Assembly (NCBI GenBank): GCA_020635975.1
Contig: JACJYT010000009.1
Span: 1 to 64,000 of the forward strand
Length of the DNA: 64,000 nt
From: Chitinophagales bacterium
GTDB taxonomy: Bacteria > Bacteroidota > Bacteroidia > Chitinophagales > UBA8649
Direction: 5' to 3'
In this document: positions 18,473 to 27,241 of the stretch, piece after piece
Position numbering within the stretch: the first letter of the stretch is position 1
How the letters are laid out: each line of letters starts with the position of its first letter
The notes under the pieces: generated by a model
What the model was told of the DNA's origin: nothing
Seen by the model: only the letters and a program-made list of their open reading frames with translations
The model's database searches: none
Program-made: the position numbers and the translations under genes

Positions 18473-19519
18473 TTATTTTTTTCCTGGAAGCTTTCCATCT
18501 GCAGATAGAATAATTGCCATCCATCTAGTACTTTCAAACTGAGCAAATACAATTATCATCATAATGGTAATAGGCATGCTAATGATCATGCCAACAATGC
18601 CCCACAACCAACCCCAAAAGGCAAGAGAAATTAGTACAATTAGTGGACTAACATTCAGTGAAGTTCCCATTAATTTTGGTTCTAGTAAATTTCCCACTAA
18701 AAACTGAATGGCTCCAACAGAAGCAAGAACTATTAGCGCTGGTGTAAAACTAGCAAATTGAACAAAGGCTAGTAATACGGGAAAGCCCGTAGCCAACAAA
18801 GAGCCTATGGTTGGGATATAATTTAACAGAAAAATAAGAAAAGCCCAAAAAAATGCAAAATCAACGCCAATGATTTTCAATGCTAGGTAACTCAAAAATC
18901 CAGTTATCAGGCTGGTTACTGTTTTCAAGCTAATGTAAGAACTCATCGACTTATCTATATTTTCTAAGATGAAATTAAGATTAGATTGGTCTTTACTTTT
19001 GGGATAAATTGATTGCAACTTTTTAGAAAAGCTAGCGCTTTCTAGAAGAATAAATAACAGGTATAATAAAACTAAGATGGCATTGCTAAAAATAGTACTA
19101 ATTGAATTCAAAGCATAAGAAATACTTGAAGAAAGATCGAGGCTATCTAGTGCATTTTGTATCCAAGAATTGAAATCTATTTGTTCTAAAAAACTATATT
19201 GCCCTAGCAAGTTTTTTAGATTTTTCTCATAAAGCGGAAGTTGTTCGTTTATGCCTACAATGCTACTAGAAACAATTCTACTCAAAGCAAAAAAAGAAAG
19301 TAAAACTAGAGCAAAAGCAAACAATTTCTGGGTCCACGTAGGCAAATACTTGCCTTTGAAATGAATTTTAGCTAAATAACGTAGCAGCTCTTTTATTAGG
19401 AACCATAAGATGATGGCAATACTAAGGGGAAGCAAGAGGCTTTTAGCAATGTATAAAATAAAAACTACGGCAATAAAAGCAATTAAACCAAAGGTATAGT
19501 TCTGCATATTCTTGCTCAA
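18473..19519 (-). CDS. AI-2E family transporter (PerM-like membrane protein)
   Basis: A 348-residue inner-membrane protein with about eight hydrophobic segments, beginning FGLIAFIAVVFILYIAKSLLLPLSIAIILWFLI. The C-terminal block FLLNYIPTIGSLLATGFPVLLAFVQF and NLLEPKLMGTSLNVSPLIVLISLAFWGWLWGIVGM are the classic AI-2E/PerM signature. The family includes putative autoinducer exporters and sodium or ion antiporters. Its role here cannot be specified. It overlaps the HMG-CoA lyase gene by 4 nt. Confidence 0.92.
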   Translation of the reverse strand: MSKNMQNYTFGLIAFIAVVFILYIAKSLLLPLSIAIILWFLIKELLRYLAKIHFKGKYLPTWTQKLFAFALVLLSFFALSRIVSSSIVGINEQLPLYEKNLKNLLGQYSFLEQIDFNSWIQNALDSLDLSSSISYALNSISTIFSNAILVLLYLLFILLESASFSKKLQSIYPKSKDQSNLNFILENIDKSMSSYISLKTVTSLITGFLSYLALKIIGVDFAFFWAFLIFLLNYIPTIGSLLATGFPVLLAFVQFASFTPALIVLASVGAIQFLVGNLLEPKLMGTSLNVSPLIVLISLAFWGWLWGIVGMIISMPITIMMIIVFAQFESTRWMAIILSADGKLPGKK

Positions 19520-20373
19520 TGACTATTAGAAAAAACTTGTTTAGCTATTCTTAAGGCCTTTTCAAAAGCATCAATATTGAAATTATTGCCTATGGTTTTC
19601 GTACCAAAATAATTTACAAAATGTTCTGTAGGCATATTTCCAATCAGATCGTCGTTTGCCATTGGGCAGCCACCATAACCGAATATTGCTGTATCAAAAC
19701 GACGGCATTGGTGTTCAAAAGCCGTATCAATTTTTTCTTTCCAATTATGTGGTGCAGTATGCAAATGTGCGCCAAATTCTATTCCTGGAAAACTTGGGAT
19801 AAGATTATCAAACAAATAGGCAATGGTTTCTGGAGTAGCCACGCCAACCGTATCTGAAAGAGAGAAAATTTTTATGTCGAGTGCACTCAATTTTTTGATC
19901 CATTCTTCCACAATTTCTTTATTGTATTTATCTCCATAAGGATTTCCAAATCCCATAGAAATATACAGCACAAGCTGTTTTTGATTTTTAGTACAGATGT
20001 CTTGAATGTGCTTTACTCGCTCAAAGGACTCTGCAATGGTAGAGTTGGTGTTTCTGATTTGGAAGGTTTCAGAAATGGAAAAAGGATAACCTAGGTAAGT
20101 AATCTCTTCGAAAGCTGAAGCATCTTTAGCGCCCCTTTCATTAGCAATTATTGCCAATAATTTCGTGTTCGTGTCTCTTAAATCGAGCATAGAAACTAAA
20201 TCTTTAGTATCCGCCATTTGTGGAATTGCTTTAGAAGAAACAAAACTTCCAAAATCGATTGTATGATAGCCAACCTTTAAGAGAGCATTAATATATTTCG
20301 CTTTTAATTCTGTAGGAATAAAATGCTTAATTCCTTGCATTGCATCCCTTGGACATTCCACTAAGTTTATCAT
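19516..20373 (-). CDS. Hydroxymethylglutaryl-CoA lyase
   Basis: A 285-residue TIM-barrel enzyme that cleaves HMG-CoA to acetoacetate and acetyl-CoA, the last step of leucine breakdown. Key segments are YHTIDFGSFVSSKAIPQMADTKDL, LVLYISMGFGNPYGD, FSLSDTVGVATPETI, the metal-binding EFGAHLHTAP and FGYGGCPMANDDLIGNMPTE. The last block contains the active-site Cys of the GGCPxA signature. The acetoacetate made could be activated by the CoA-transferase encoded nearby. Confidence 0.93.
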   Translation of the reverse strand: MINLVECPRDAMQGIKHFIPTELKAKYINALLKVGYHTIDFGSFVSSKAIPQMADTKDLVSMLDLRDTNTKLLAIIANERGAKDASAFEEITYLGYPFSISETFQIRNTNSTIAESFERVKHIQDICTKNQKQLVLYISMGFGNPYGDKYNKEIVEEWIKKLSALDIKIFSLSDTVGVATPETIAYLFDNLIPSFPGIEFGAHLHTAPHNWKEKIDTAFEHQCRRFDTAIFGYGGCPMANDDLIGNMPTEHFVNYFGTKTIGNNFNIDAFEKALRIAKQVFSNSH

Positions 20374-20378
20374 GCCTT

Positions 20379-20828
20379 TTATTTATTTGCGCTTTCTAAC
20401 CAAGCGGTATAACCTCCTTGTAGGTCGTACACTTCTTTAAAGCCTAATTCTTTTAACATTGCGGCAGCTTGAGCACTTCGACCACCACTTCTACAAAATA
20501 ACATAAGTGCTTCGTCTTGATTTAAGTTCATTATCTCCGCTTTAAAATTGGGATTGTAGAAATCTATATTGATTGCTCCTTCTATGCTTCCATTTTCTGC
20601 AAGTTCTTCTGGAGTACGAATATCAATCAACTGAAACTGTTCCGTACTTGCCAATTTTTCTTGAAATTCGACAACGGTCAAGACTTTGTTTATTGGTTCA
20701 TCAGCACTAAGCACTTCATTTGGTACTATTTCTACTACAGGTTCATCAACTGTACTTTCTTGCACCGATTCGTTATTACAAGCACTTATTACGCTAAAAA
20801 ATAGGAGGTAAATCCAAACTTTATTCAT
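20379..20828 (-). CDS. Rhodanese-domain lipoprotein
   Basis: A 149-residue lipoprotein (lipobox ISAC, Cys at residue 17). An acidic linker is followed by a single rhodanese domain from about residue 50. The catalytic loop reads LFCRSGGRSAQAA, with the persulfide-forming Cys present, and the domain ends LQGGYTAWL. It probably handles sulfane sulfur or redox in the periplasm; the substrate is unknown. It lies 5 bp upstream of the HMG-CoA lyase gene and heads that operon. Confidence 0.9.
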   Translation of the reverse strand: MNKVWIYLLFFSVISACNNESVQESTVDEPVVEIVPNEVLSADEPINKVLTVVEFQEKLASTEQFQLIDIRTPEELAENGSIEGAINIDFYNPNFKAEIMNLNQDEALMLFCRSGGRSAQAAAMLKELGFKEVYDLQGGYTAWLESANK

Positions 20829-20888
20829 ATTTATCCGTTTTATGATTTACAAAATTAAAATTTTCAGCTTGTATTCAACAAAAACTTT

Positions 20889-20896
20889 CATTTTTG
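20889..20896 (+). promoter_or_regulatory. Probable -7 box of murQ
   Basis: CATTTTTG differs from TAnnTTTG at the first base only and ends exactly 4 nt before the murQ ATG, the same spacing seen at several other genes here. A near-leaderless transcript is predicted. Confidence 0.45.
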
Positions 20897-20900
20897 TAGT

Positions 20901-21710
20901 ATGATTAGAACAACAGAACAAGATTCTAAGCACAGACACTTAGAACAGAAAACAACTAGAGAACTACTTGAAGGTATAAACCAAGAGGATAAAACTGTTG
21001 CTTATTCTGTAGAACAATGTATAGATCAAATTAGCCGGCTAGTAGATGTAGTAGCAGACAGACTCTTATCTGGAGGTCGATTGTTTTATATTGGCGCTGG
21101 CACTAGCGGTCGCTTAGGTGTAGTAGATGCTAGTGAATGTCCACCTACTTTTGGTGTTTCGCACGATTTAGTGATAGGACTCATTTCTGGAGGCGATCAA
21201 GCAATAAGAAAGGCTGTTGAGTTTGCTGAAGACGACACAGAAATGGCATGGAAAGATTTGCAAGCTTACCAAGTTAATGAGAAGGATTTTGTAATTGGTA
21301 TAGCAGCATCAGGAACTACACCTTACGTAATTGGTGGAATAGAAAAATGTAAAGAAAATAAGATTGCAAGTGGATGTATTACCTGTAATTTAGGAAGTCC
21401 TTTAGCCTCTGCCTGCGACTATCCGATTGAATGTGTGGTTGGTCCAGAATTTTTAACCGGAAGCACTCGTATGAAAGCAGGCACAGCGCAAAAAATGATT
21501 TTGAACATGATTAGCACTGCGGCTATGATAAAGATTGGCAGAGTGGAAGACAATAAAATGGTGAACATGCAATTGAGTAATAACAAGCTAGTTGCTAGGG
21601 GAATAAAGATGATAATGAACGCATGTGCATGTGATGAGGATCTGGCTCACGAATATTTAGAGCGATATAAAAGTGTTAAAGAGGCCATTCTTAAAATTAA
21701 AAACTTGTAA
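20901..21710 (+). CDS. murQ: N-acetylmuramic acid 6-phosphate etherase
   Basis: A 269-residue SIS-domain enzyme that splits the lactyl ether of MurNAc-6-phosphate during peptidoglycan recycling. The motif RLFYIGAGTSGRLGVVDASECPPTFGV contains the catalytic Glu. GIAASGTTPYVIGGIE and VVGPEFLTGSTRMKAGTAQKM are family hallmarks. It is followed after one base by a conserved hypothetical gene, suggesting a two-gene operon. Confidence 0.97.
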   Translation: MIRTTEQDSKHRHLEQKTTRELLEGINQEDKTVAYSVEQCIDQISRLVDVVADRLLSGGRLFYIGAGTSGRLGVVDASECPPTFGVSHDLVIGLISGGDQAIRKAVEFAEDDTEMAWKDLQAYQVNEKDFVIGIAASGTTPYVIGGIEKCKENKIASGCITCNLGSPLASACDYPIECVVGPEFLTGSTRMKAGTAQKMILNMISTAAMIKIGRVEDNKMVNMQLSNNKLVARGIKMIMNACACDEDLAHEYLERYKSVKEAILKIKNL

Positions 21711-21711
21711 A

Positions 21712-22284
21712 ATGCACGCTTTAGAGCCTTTTTGGAGATGGAGAGACTTGTATATGGCAGAAGAGGATGAGCTTTCGCCTTTTTTTGAAAGAGAATACTC
21801 CGAATTTGAGTTCACCCACTCTATCTACGACCATGCCATTCATCCACAATGGGATGAAATAGGCTCGCCTACCTTATTCATCAAAATTCTTTATGCCGAT
21901 TATGATGAAGGTTTTGCTGTAATTGAAATGATTGGCGAATGGAATGACGTAATATCCAACGACATTATGTTTTTAAAGCGAGATATTATGGACCAATTAA
22001 TTGGAAATGGCATTTATCGTTTTATTCTAATTGGAGAGAATGTACTCAACTTTCATAGCGATAGCGACGATTATTACGAAGAATGGTACAACGACATTAT
22101 TGACGAGGGAGGTTGGATTGCCATGCTTAATTTTTCGGAACATGTATTAGCCGAATTCAAAGGCGCTTCTTTGCATTACTATGTACATTGCCATGAGGAT
22201 TTACAAGATTTAAGTTGGCGAAAATTTACTCCCGACAAGCTACTTCTATTGGTAGAAGATAAGCTTTTAAAGGCTTTGAATTAA
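21712..22284 (+). CDS. Conserved hypothetical protein following murQ
   Basis: A 190-residue soluble protein, rich in acidic and aromatic residues (FWRWRDLYMAEEDELSPFFEREYSEFEF). I do not recognise a named domain. I place the start at the ATG one base after the murQ stop (MHALEPFWRW); the longer open frame would overlap murQ by 38 nt and adds a basic stretch unlike the rest. The tight spacing implies translational coupling to murQ. The pattern SPTLFIKILYADYDEGFAVIEMIGEWND looks like a mixed alpha/beta fold. Confidence 0.75.
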   Translation: MHALEPFWRWRDLYMAEEDELSPFFEREYSEFEFTHSIYDHAIHPQWDEIGSPTLFIKILYADYDEGFAVIEMIGEWNDVISNDIMFLKRDIMDQLIGNGIYRFILIGENVLNFHSDSDDYYEEWYNDIIDEGGWIAMLNFSEHVLAEFKGASLHYYVHCHEDLQDLSWRKFTPDKLLLLVEDKLLKALN

Positions 22285-22409
22285 GTACTGTTTCTTAGCT
22301 TATCCTAAATTACTTAGACGCGTTAATTAAGGATTATTAAAGTGACGACTATGCTTTACATAAGCAAGTTTTGATAGAAGAAATGCTTTTGTGATTCTCG
22401 TTTTTATCG

Positions 22410-22605
22410 GATACTAACCGTTAGTAACGGATAGTAACAGATAGTAAGCATTAGTAAGCGATTTAAAGCGACACTAACGGATATTAACCGTTACTAACGG
22501 TTAGCAACTAATACCAATATTTTACTGTTGACAAGCGAATGAAAACTGATATTAAGCCATTAATTGATACTAACGGTTATTATCGAATATTAACCGTTAG
22601 TAACG
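22410..22605. repeat. Tandem 10-bp repeat, two blocks of 10 and 4 units
   Basis: Ten consecutive 10-bp units (consensus GWTAnTAACG, e.g. GTTAGTAACG, GATAGTAACA) run from 22410 to 22509, and four more from 22566 to 22605. Pairs of units form small palindromes such as CCGTTAGTAACGG. The exact 10-bp period places each unit on the same face of the helix. The surrounding gap, 22285-22923, has no other gene that I can support. Confidence 0.8.
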
Positions 22606-22855
22606 GCTAAATAGAAATAATTTCGATATTTTTTTTGAAAATTGTATCACTTACATCTACTAAACTTCACTCCATCAAAGCTTATAATTTACCAAGATTT
22701 GTAGTAAAGATTTACATTACTTCAGTAGCTTGAATGCAATACTTCTTAAAAAATTACAAGGGGAATTTGTGCTTGCGAATTATAATACCATAAAGACTAT
22801 GCTCAACAACCCTTTAAATTTGTAGTTGAATCCATTTATTGTCAAAAATAATGCG

Positions 22856-22884
22856 AGTTTAGATAGATATAGACAATCTAAACT
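22856..22884. other. Stem-loop in intergenic gap
   Basis: A 9-bp perfect inverted repeat (AGTTTAGAT / ATCTAAACT) with an 11-nt loop, just downstream of the gap-hydrolase operon. There is no T-run, so it is more likely an mRNA 3'-end stabiliser or a processing site than a classical terminator. Confidence 0.45.
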
Positions 22885-22923
22885 GCCTAACAATACCATG
22901 TAAATCAAGTTGAGCAAATTATA

Positions 22924-23022
22924 TCACTTCTTCTTCATCATCGACAAAAACAAATCGATAATAGTTTGAATTAAGCCTTTGCTTTCGTTCGATTTATTGG
23001 AGTTTTTTGAATTATCTGACAT
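22924..23022 (-). CDS. Small 32-residue protein, amphipathic C-terminal helix
   Basis: An open frame of 32 codons (MSDNSKNSNKSNESKG then LIQTIIDLFLSMMKKK). It has a polar Ser/Asn/Lys head and a hydrophobic, Lys-capped helix that could lie on a membrane. The start is preceded by AAAGAAAG about 3-10 nt upstream, and the gene begins 10 bp after the stop of the hydrolase on the same strand. The composition looks purposeful, but so short a frame could be chance. Confidence 0.4.
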   Translation of the reverse strand: MSDNSKNSNKSNESKGLIQTIIDLFLSMMKKK

Positions 23023-23032
23023 AAGCTTTCTT

Positions 23033-23827
23033 TTATTGCAATACTTCCTTTAGTAGTTCCTCAAATTCTGAGAATTTCTGCAAATCGTTATGTTGCCCCT
23101 GCTCTACTGCGTAAAATCTAATTTTGTCTTTAGCAGTTTCATATAGCTTCCAACCACTTGCAAAGGGAACTACATTGTCGTTCTTGCCGTGAATTATGAA
23201 GATAGGACTTTTTACTTGTTGAATAGCTTTAAACGATTCAAATTTAAATCTTAGCATTAGATCCAAAGGGAAAAAAGGAGCTAATTTTTTAGCAATATCC
23301 GCTATGCTATAATAAGGAGATTCCAGCACCAAAGCCTTTGCATTTACTGAAGAAGCAAGCTTAGTTGCCATGCCTGTTCCGATAGACCTACCATAAATTA
23401 CAATAGCTTCTTCTCGATATTCTTTTTTCATTTGTTCATAAATAAAGAGAACATCTTCATTCATAAAATTCTCGCTTAATTTTCCAGTGCTCTTACCATA
23501 AGTTCTATAATCAATAAGCAAAATATCGTAGCCATGGGCTACAAAATCAGGATAAACCCACCCCCAATCTCTTAAGCTTCCCGCATTGCCATGAAGATAA
23601 TATACCAAGCCTTTCGAATTCTCCGCTTCAAACTTTAAAGCATGAATTTTTCCTTCATTTGGGGTATCGAAAAATATTTCCTTATAGGGATAAGAAAAAT
23701 CGTATTGATAATCTAAAGCCGTTTGTCTTGGGTGAAACAAAAAAGAGCTTTGATAAAAGTAAAAGAATACCGCAATTCCCAAATAAATCAATACTCCCGA
23801 AAGTAAAGTAATCGTCCAAATATTCAT
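23033..23827 (-). CDS. Alpha/beta hydrolase, membrane-anchored (BEM46/YqkD-like)
   Basis: A 264-residue hydrolase with one N-terminal membrane segment (ITLLSGVLIYLGIAVFFYFY). The body has the oxyanion region YYLHGNAGSLRDWGW, the nucleophile elbow YGRSIGTG (GxSxG), a late acidic residue in IIHGKNDNVV and the catalytic His in EQGQHNDL. This matches the BEM46 group, whose substrates are mostly unknown. It directly follows the GAPDH gene with no spacer and is followed by a small ORF. Confidence 0.88.
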   Translation of the reverse strand: MNIWTITLLSGVLIYLGIAVFFYFYQSSFLFHPRQTALDYQYDFSYPYKEIFFDTPNEGKIHALKFEAENSKGLVYYLHGNAGSLRDWGWVYPDFVAHGYDILLIDYRTYGKSTGKLSENFMNEDVLFIYEQMKKEYREEAIVIYGRSIGTGMATKLASSVNAKALVLESPYYSIADIAKKLAPFFPLDLMLRFKFESFKAIQQVKSPIFIIHGKNDNVVPFASGWKLYETAKDKIRFYAVEQGQHNDLQKFSEFEELLKEVLQ

Positions 23828-24817
23828 CTACTTATCCTTTAAAAGTAGAATTAAATCAGCCATCCTGTTAGAATAGCCCATCTCATTATCATACCACGCT
23901 ATAAGCTTCACTAAACGATTATTTACTTGAACTAACTCTCCCTGGAAAATACATGAATATGGAGATCCAATCACGTCAGAAGAAACTAAAGGCTCTTCCG
24001 TATATTTTAGCACATGTTTCATGGCTCCATTAGCAGCTTCTTTGAAGGCATTGCGAATTTCCTCCTCGCTACAATCTTTTTTTACAGTCAAAGTAAAATC
24101 GGTCAAAGAACCCGTAATAACCGGCACTCTTGTTGCCATACCATCTAGCTTTCCCTTTAGAGAAGGAATCACCCAAGCCACAGCCTTAGCCGCTCCTGTA
24201 GAGGTTGGAATGATAGAACTAGCCGCCGATCGTGCTCTTCTTAAATCTTTGTGCGGAGCGTCTTGCAAGTTCTGATCGGCCGTATACGCATGCACCGTAT
24301 TAATATAGCCTTGTTCAATACCAAAGCTATCTTCCATTATTTTCGCCATAGGAGCTAAGCAATTGGTGGTACAAGATGCATTAGAAAGTAACCAATCTTC
24401 CTTCTCTATACTCTCTTCATTAACACCTAAAACAATAGTTTTAACATCCTCGGATGCAGGTGCCGAAATTACCACCCTTTTTGCTCCCGCTTCCTTATGT
24501 TGGATGGCCTTATCTCGCGAAGTGTAACGACCAGTACATTCTGCCACAACATCTACCCCTAAGCTAGCCCAAGGTAAGTTCTTCGCCTCTTTCTCGGCAA
24601 ACAAGGGAATGGCAATTCCATCTACAATAATATGCTTCTCATCATAGCTAACTTCTCGCGCATACTTACGATGAGCTGTATCGTATTGCAACAAATGCGC
24701 TAGAGTTTTAGCATCCGTTAGATCGTTAATTCCTACAATTTCTACACCTTCTCTACCAAATAAATTACGAAAGGTCAATCTTCCAATTCGACCAAAACCA
24801 TTAATACTTACTTTCAT
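23828..24817 (-). CDS. gap: Glyceraldehyde-3-phosphate dehydrogenase, type I
   Basis: A glycolytic enzyme of 329 residues that oxidises glyceraldehyde-3-phosphate to 1,3-bisphosphoglycerate with NAD(P)+. The N-terminus MKVSINGFGRIGR is the dinucleotide-binding motif; the ten extra upstream codons of the open frame overlap pfkA and are rejected. The active-site Cys lies in SNASCTTNCLAP, with the partner His in NTVHAYTADQ. It is downstream of pfkA by 10 bp, so two glycolysis genes share an operon. Confidence 0.96.
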   Translation of the reverse strand: MKVSINGFGRIGRLTFRNLFGREGVEIVGINDLTDAKTLAHLLQYDTAHRKYAREVSYDEKHIIVDGIAIPLFAEKEAKNLPWASLGVDVVAECTGRYTSRDKAIQHKEAGAKRVVISAPASEDVKTIVLGVNEESIEKEDWLLSNASCTTNCLAPMAKIMEDSFGIEQGYINTVHAYTADQNLQDAPHKDLRRARSAASSIIPTSTGAAKAVAWVIPSLKGKLDGMATRVPVITGSLTDFTLTVKKDCSEEEIRNAFKEAANGAMKHVLKYTEEPLVSSDVIGSPYSCIFQGELVQVNNRLVKLIAWYDNEMGYSNRMADLILLLKDK

Positions 24818-24827
24818 TTTTCTTCTT

Positions 24828-25805
24828 TTAAATAGATAATATATCAATTACATGTAAAAGTTCATCACATAAATGATGATGCTCTTTGATTGCTTTGTTT
24901 AATGGAGTGAACGCTATCTTTTCATTTTTAATTCCTACCATGATGTCCTGTTTTCCAGCAAGTAAGGCCTCCACTCCTGCTACACCTAAGCGACTTGCCA
25001 ACAAACGGTCGTAGGCACTTGGTGAACCACCTCTTTGTATATGTCCAAGTACAGTTACTTTAGTGTCATAGCTTGGTTCCAATTCTTTTATTAAGGCAGC
25101 CAATTCACTCGCATTACCATTCTTGTTACCTTCTGATACAATTACAATATTGCTGGTTTTTCTTTGCTTTGCTCCCTTTTTAATATGGTTTAATAGCTCG
25201 CTCGGTTCCATATGCGTTTCTGGCAACATTACCGCTTTAGCTCCACTAGCAATTGCACAACGTAAAGCTATAAAGCCGGCATCTCTTCCCATCACTTCAA
25301 TAAAAAATAAACGATTATGAGAAGTTGCTGTGTCTCTTATTTTGTCAATGGCTTCCATTGCTGTATTAGAAGCGGTATCAAAACCTATGGTATAATCCGT
25401 ACCGAAAATATCGTTATCGATAGTACCTGGCAAGCCCAACACGGGGAAAGAAAATTCCTCTTGAAAAATATGCAAACCAGTAAAAGTACCATCTCCACCT
25501 ATACCAATTAGCGCATCTACTTTATGATCGATTAATTGTTGGTAAGCCTTTTTACGCCCTTCATAGCTTCGAAACTCTTCTGAACGTGCACTTTTAATAA
25601 TGGTTCCACCGCGATTAATTATTCTTGCAACCGAGCGTTCATCCAAGGCTACAAAGTCGCCCTCAATAAGCCCTTCTAGTCCACGATAAATACCAAGAAC
25701 TTCTAAATTATAATAAATAGCGGAACGCACAACGGCTCTTAAAGCGGCGTTCATACCTGGAGAATCTCCCCCAGAAGTAAAGACGGCAATTTTGGAAATA
25801 CTCAT
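24828..25805 (-). CDS. pfkA: ATP-dependent 6-phosphofructokinase
   Basis: A 325-residue phosphofructokinase. The nucleotide loop is FTSGGDSPGMNAALRAV, with GIGGDGTFTGLHIF and the catalytic TIDNDIFGTDYTIGFDTA following. MGRDAGFIAL and LGHIQRGGSPSAYDR complete the fructose-6-phosphate site. The Gly after GGD in the ATP loop and the presence of GGDGT fit ATP rather than pyrophosphate use. A -7 box lies 4 nt before the start. The gene lies 49 bp downstream of the squalene monooxygenase gene but has its own promoter. Confidence 0.96.
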   Translation of the reverse strand: MSISKIAVFTSGGDSPGMNAALRAVVRSAIYYNLEVLGIYRGLEGLIEGDFVALDERSVARIINRGGTIIKSARSEEFRSYEGRKKAYQQLIDHKVDALIGIGGDGTFTGLHIFQEEFSFPVLGLPGTIDNDIFGTDYTIGFDTASNTAMEAIDKIRDTATSHNRLFFIEVMGRDAGFIALRCAIASGAKAVMLPETHMEPSELLNHIKKGAKQRKTSNIVIVSEGNKNGNASELAALIKELEPSYDTKVTVLGHIQRGGSPSAYDRLLASRLGVAGVEALLAGKQDIMVGIKNEKIAFTPLNKAIKEHHHLCDELLHVIDILSI

Positions 25806-25809
25806 TTAT

Positions 25810-25817
25810 CAAAGTTA
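25810..25817 (-). promoter_or_regulatory. -7 box of pfkA
   Basis: TAACTTTG on the minus strand, a perfect TAnnTTTG match, ending exactly 4 nt before the pfkA ATG. A leaderless or one-base-leader mRNA is predicted. Confidence 0.6.
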
Positions 25818-25854
25818 CAAATTGCCCGGAGAATAATAACAATTTTACAATATC

Positions 25855-27240
25855 TTAACTAGCTGCGGCGAGTTGGTAAAGCGACTTGTTATTAATAAAA
25901 TCTTTAAACACAAATTTCTCCTTCTTTATTAAAGGTAAAAGTATTTTGCTGGCATCTTTTAACAGCTCATAGGAGCAATCGAAAGATTTTAAACCAAAGT
26001 CTTTGCTTAAATTAGATTTAGCCCCAAGAAGAGCTACCTGAATAAAGTGTTTAAACAAGATAGAATTATCTCTTGAAATACCAGAAAGCAATTCAATTGG
26101 TTCTCTACTATACGCATCACCCTGAGCTAAATATTGAAAGCAGGCATCCTTTAAACTCGGATTAAGGCTAACCTTATACAAGGCATCTGCTAAGATATTG
26201 ATAGAAGCATTCCAGTCTTTTCTATCTTCATAATATTTTAAAATAGACTCGCTTAAATCATTTGTTTTCAAGATATTATGCTCATCCATAATGGCTTTAC
26301 ATAAAAGCATTACATCAGTCAATGTTGCTGTCATTCCCCCTCCTGTTAAAGGATGGCGCATGTTTAAAGCATCACCAAGCATAGCCAAGCCTTTTTTAGA
26401 ACACACACTAGAATGCATGTAATGATTAGGCATGTATTTGAACTTTGCTTCCTCAATTGCAGCTAAGAAACTTGCATGCATGGAATTGGGAAGCTGAGGT
26501 AGAATATCTTGCACAAGATATTGCTTTAATTCCTCTCCTTTTTTTGGTGCTTCACTACCCGGGAAATCCACTAAAATTCTAATTTGTTCGCTAGAAATTC
26601 GATAGCATAAAAAGGGAGCTTCACCTCCCATAAAGATATGCCCATAGGCCTCATGGGGCAAAGTGCAATTCTCCAGAACAAAACCTAGAAAATGACTGGT
26701 CACTTCTTTACACTCTGGAATTAACTTGGCTCTCAGACTAGAAAAAAAGCCATCGCAAACGATAGTCAGTTTTGCTAGAACACTCGATTTATTGCCAAGA
26801 TTATCCTCAATTATTACGCCCTCTATCTGCTCATCAAATTCTACAAAATCAATCGCTTTGGCAGTATAGCGCTCTACATTTTCTTTGTCTGCACTTAAGG
26901 AACGTAAGGCTTGAATGAATTTTCCATTATTTAAACCGCGACCACTAAGATGCGTATTAGCCGCATCACTTGGATAATTAATAAGGACTTCTTGGTCCTT
27001 ATTGAAGAGTGCATACCCTTTTATTTCTGAGGTTTCTATTTGATGAAGTGCTTCAGAAATGCCGAGCTGTTCTAACATATAAACCCCTCCAGGCTGCATT
27101 AATTCTCCAACTATCCTATCTCTTTCTTCAAAACAACTGTCGATTAGAGCTATTTTTAATTTGTACTTCGACAAATGAGCAGCTACACTAGCACCAGCAA
27201 CTCCCGCCCCAACTATGCAGATATCGTATAACTTAGACAT
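25855..27240 (-). CDS. Squalene monooxygenase (squalene epoxidase)
   Basis: A 461-residue FAD-dependent enzyme that converts squalene to 2,3-oxidosqualene using O2. The FAD-binding GxGxxG is CIVGAGVAGASVAAHL at the N-terminus. The second FAD motif IVCDGFFSSLRAKL follows. The block GDALNMRHPLTGGGMTATL near residues 287-305 is the hallmark that separates squalene epoxidases from other flavin monooxygenases. The gene starts 1 nt after the squalene synthase stop, so both are one unit. There is no obvious N-terminal membrane anchor, unlike eukaryotic enzymes, but hydrophobic C-terminal helices may dock it to membrane. Confidence 0.93.
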   Translation of the reverse strand: MSKLYDICIVGAGVAGASVAAHLSKYKLKIALIDSCFEERDRIVGELMQPGGVYMLEQLGISEALHQIETSEIKGYALFNKDQEVLINYPSDAANTHLSGRGLNNGKFIQALRSLSADKENVERYTAKAIDFVEFDEQIEGVIIEDNLGNKSSVLAKLTIVCDGFFSSLRAKLIPECKEVTSHFLGFVLENCTLPHEAYGHIFMGGEAPFLCYRISSEQIRILVDFPGSEAPKKGEELKQYLVQDILPQLPNSMHASFLAAIEEAKFKYMPNHYMHSSVCSKKGLAMLGDALNMRHPLTGGGMTATLTDVMLLCKAIMDEHNILKTNDLSESILKYYEDRKDWNASINILADALYKVSLNPSLKDACFQYLAQGDAYSREPIELLSGISRDNSILFKHFIQVALLGAKSNLSKDFGLKSFDCSYELLKDASKILLPLIKKEKFVFKDFINNKSLYQLAAAS

Positions 27241-27241
27241 C

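Noticed and set aside
22410..22605. Repeat array considered as CRISPR
   Set aside because: Units are 10 bp without spacers of constant length, far from repeat-spacer architecture, and no cas genes are near.
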